The notes beneath the pieces are model-generated. The model saw only the letters and a program-made list of their open reading frames with translations. It was not told the DNA's origin and searched no databases. Below are positions 62,432-64,000 of a stretch of 64,000 nt of DNA, piece by piece (the stretch's first letter is position 1; each line of letters starts with the position of its first letter). The translations under genes and the position numbers were made by a program. The DNA is taken from the NCBI RefSeq assembly GCF_018614955.1, contig NZ_JAGGNV010000015.1, forward strand, positions 1-64,000, in the 5' to 3' direction. Source of the DNA: Variovorax paradoxus (GTDB lineage Bacteria; Pseudomonadota; Gammaproteobacteria; Burkholderiales; Burkholderiaceae_C).

Positions 62432-63508
62432 TCAAGCCGGCTGCGCCAGCGGCACCACCCGCAGCCCGCGATGCACCTCCGATTCGCCGTGCTTCGCGAG
62501 CAGCTGCATCAGGTGCTTGCGGATCAGCATGCCGGGCCGGTCGGACTCCATCGAGTACTCGACGCCGCGGCGCCGCGTGTCGACCAGCGCGTCGGGGTCG
62601 GTCGATTCGAGGATGTCCTTGTCCTCGCGCGTGATCTGCGCGTCGAAGGCGATCAGCATCTGCGCCGCGCAATCGGCCTCGGTGTCGTTGCGGAACAGCC
62701 ATTGGCACAGCTGCATGCGGCCATCGTCGATGGGCGTGAAGCAGTTGATGATGATGTGGCGGATGCCCGAGGGATATTCGATGTCGAGCCGGCGCGAAAA
62801 GGGCAGGAAGTAGGCGTTGCGCATGTGGCGCGTGGTGATGGGGTCGGCGACGCCGCTGATGGCGTGGAACTTGGCCGGGTTGGACGCCTCGATCACGGTC
62901 TCGGCATAAAAGCCGCTCTCGTTCTCGACCAGCTCGTACCTGCTCGGCTTCGGGCTCGCGGCTACGCCGAAGGTGGCGCGGTGCACGAAGCTGAAATGCG
63001 AGTTGTCGAAGGAGTTCTCGAGCGCGCGCATCGGGCTGGTCTGCCACTCCTCGTAGAACTGGAAGATGGTGCGGTAGGCGGGATCGCCGAACTCGGGAAT
63101 CTGCGGGATCTCCGCGATGGGGTCTTCCAGCGCGACCCAGGCATAGCCGTAGCGCGCCGTGCAGTGGTAGGCCGTGGTGCGGTACTCGGGCGAGATCTGG
63201 CGCTCGGCCTCGTACTGGGGGATGCGGATCACCTGGCCGCTGCGGTCGTAGGTCCAGCCGTGGTAGCCGCACTGAATGGCGCCCTGCGCGCAGGCCTTGC
63301 CTTCGGCGTCGACGCACCAGCCCTTGGAAAGTTTCGCCGTGCGGTGACAGCAGCGGTCGCGCAACGCGGCGGGCTGGCCTTCTGCATCGAGAAAAAGGAC
63401 GATGTTCTCGCCCATCAGCGTGAAGGGCCTGGGCCCCTGCTGCAGATCGGCCAGCGGCATGACGGCATGCCAGAACTTGCGGAAAACGGGTTGCTGCGTG
63501 ACGAGCAT
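62432..63508 (-). CDS. Rieske non-heme iron oxygenase, alpha subunit
   Basis: The ATG at 63508 (MLVTQQPVFRKFWHAVMP) follows AAGGAGTTTTTTC. The 358-residue protein carries the Rieske motifs CCHRTAKLSKG (Cys-x-His) and CGYHGWTYDRSG (Cys-x-x-His), and the catalytic iron site ENSFDNSHFSFVHRATFG (Asn/Asp, His, His). It resembles vanillate- or phthalate-type ring hydroxylases that need a separate reductase; none is nearby. Substrate unknown. It is unrelated in detail to the AlcE-like Rieske gene at 26413. Confidence 0.92.
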   Translation of the reverse strand: MLVTQQPVFRKFWHAVMPLADLQQGPRPFTLMGENIVLFLDAEGQPAALRDRCCHRTAKLSKGWCVDAEGKACAQGAIQCGYHGWTYDRSGQVIRIPQYEAERQISPEYRTTAYHCTARYGYAWVALEDPIAEIPQIPEFGDPAYRTIFQFYEEWQTSPMRALENSFDNSHFSFVHRATFGVAASPKPSRYELVENESGFYAETVIEASNPAKFHAISGVADPITTRHMRNAYFLPFSRRLDIEYPSGIRHIIINCFTPIDDGRMQLCQWLFRNDTEADCAAQMLIAFDAQITREDKDILESTDPDALVDTRRRGVEYSMESDRPGMLIRKHLMQLLAKHGESEVHRGLRVVPLAQPA

Positions 63509-63732
63509 GAAAAAACTCCTTCGGTTGCGTGGGGACGACAATGAAAGAGCAATTTCCTGCGCGGCTCCCGTCGAAACCAGGAACCGGGCTGAACGCTTCT
63601 ACTCTGCGCAGATCTCATTGCAAGTTGCGCGCCCGGATTGTCTCGCAGACACTGGCATGCGCCACGCATTTGTCATACCAAAGCGGTAAGCATTTCGCGG
63701 GTGCACGCACCGCCGAAGTGCACCGCACTTAA

Positions 63733-64000
<268 letters not shown>

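Overview
The window is GC-rich, gene-dense DNA that reads like a beta-proteobacterium of the Comamonadaceae (Variovorax or a close relative). This rests on the many Bug-type (TctC) solute receptors, a Burkholderiales-type porin, LysR-dominated regulation, an alcaligin-type siderophore cluster and GC-rich intergenic repeat modules. That assignment is inference from protein style; no rRNA or other phylogenetic marker is present.

Layout. 1-6.3 kb: a loose set of isochorismatase-fold hydrolases, a GNAT enzyme, an AraC regulator, a frameshifted porin, an IS30 transposase remnant and a LysR stub. 6.3-14.1 kb: a tight minus-strand catabolic operon (three Bug receptors, two D-2-hydroxyacid dehydrogenases, an RraA-type aldolase, a pyrone-dicarboxylate-lactonase-like hydrolase) with a divergent LysR gene. 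14.1-21.1 kb: an eroded island with a three-frame integrase ruin, stubs of an autotransporter barrel and a LysE exporter, an intact yebC-type gene, and a two-gene Gabija-like defence system (OLD-type ATPase-TOPRIM nuclease plus UvrD-like helicase). It ends in three tandem 20-bp repeats that look like a transposon end. 21.2-26.5 kb: dctA with its GntR regulator and twin operators, an AI-2E family exporter, and a DUF2141/carotenoid-oxygenase pair.

26.4-37.6 kb: a minus-strand iron block: ECF sigma, FecR, FecA-type receptor, then alcA-like hydroxylase, MFS exporter, alcB-like acyltransferase, alcC-like NIS synthetase, FhuF-like reductase (frameshift) and alcE-like Rieske enzyme (in-frame amber). 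A Fur box lies ahead of the sigma gene, and two identical-spacing promoter motifs lie ahead of fecR and the receptor. This suggests a Fur-to-sigma-to-receptor cascade driving an alcaligin-like dihydroxamate pathway.

37.7-42.9 kb: a TetR gene and the SDR gene it probably controls (shared operator), a broken quinone-oxidoreductase-like gene, a GlxA-type regulator, a LysE exporter and a frameshifted GFA gene. 42.9-47.4 kb: the glyoxylate carboligase pathway (gcl, hyi, glxR) with a divergent LysR. 47.4-48.1 kb: nested inverted repeat modules. 48.1-55.9 kb: maeB, an NMT1/THI5-type ABC transporter operon ending in a nucleoside-deaminase gene, a truncated ArsR stub with two YeeE/YedE genes, and a second related binding protein. 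56-64 kb: small stress or redox genes (EthD, OsmC, a sulfite-oxidase-like protein with a ferredoxin-reductase-like partner), regulators, two more gene ruins, a Rieske oxygenase and the start of another deaminase.

An unusual number of otherwise intact genes carry a single clean lesion: porin, alcD-like, alcE-like, quinone oxidoreductase and GFA. Either this strain is losing accessory functions or the assembly carries residual errors; reads would decide.
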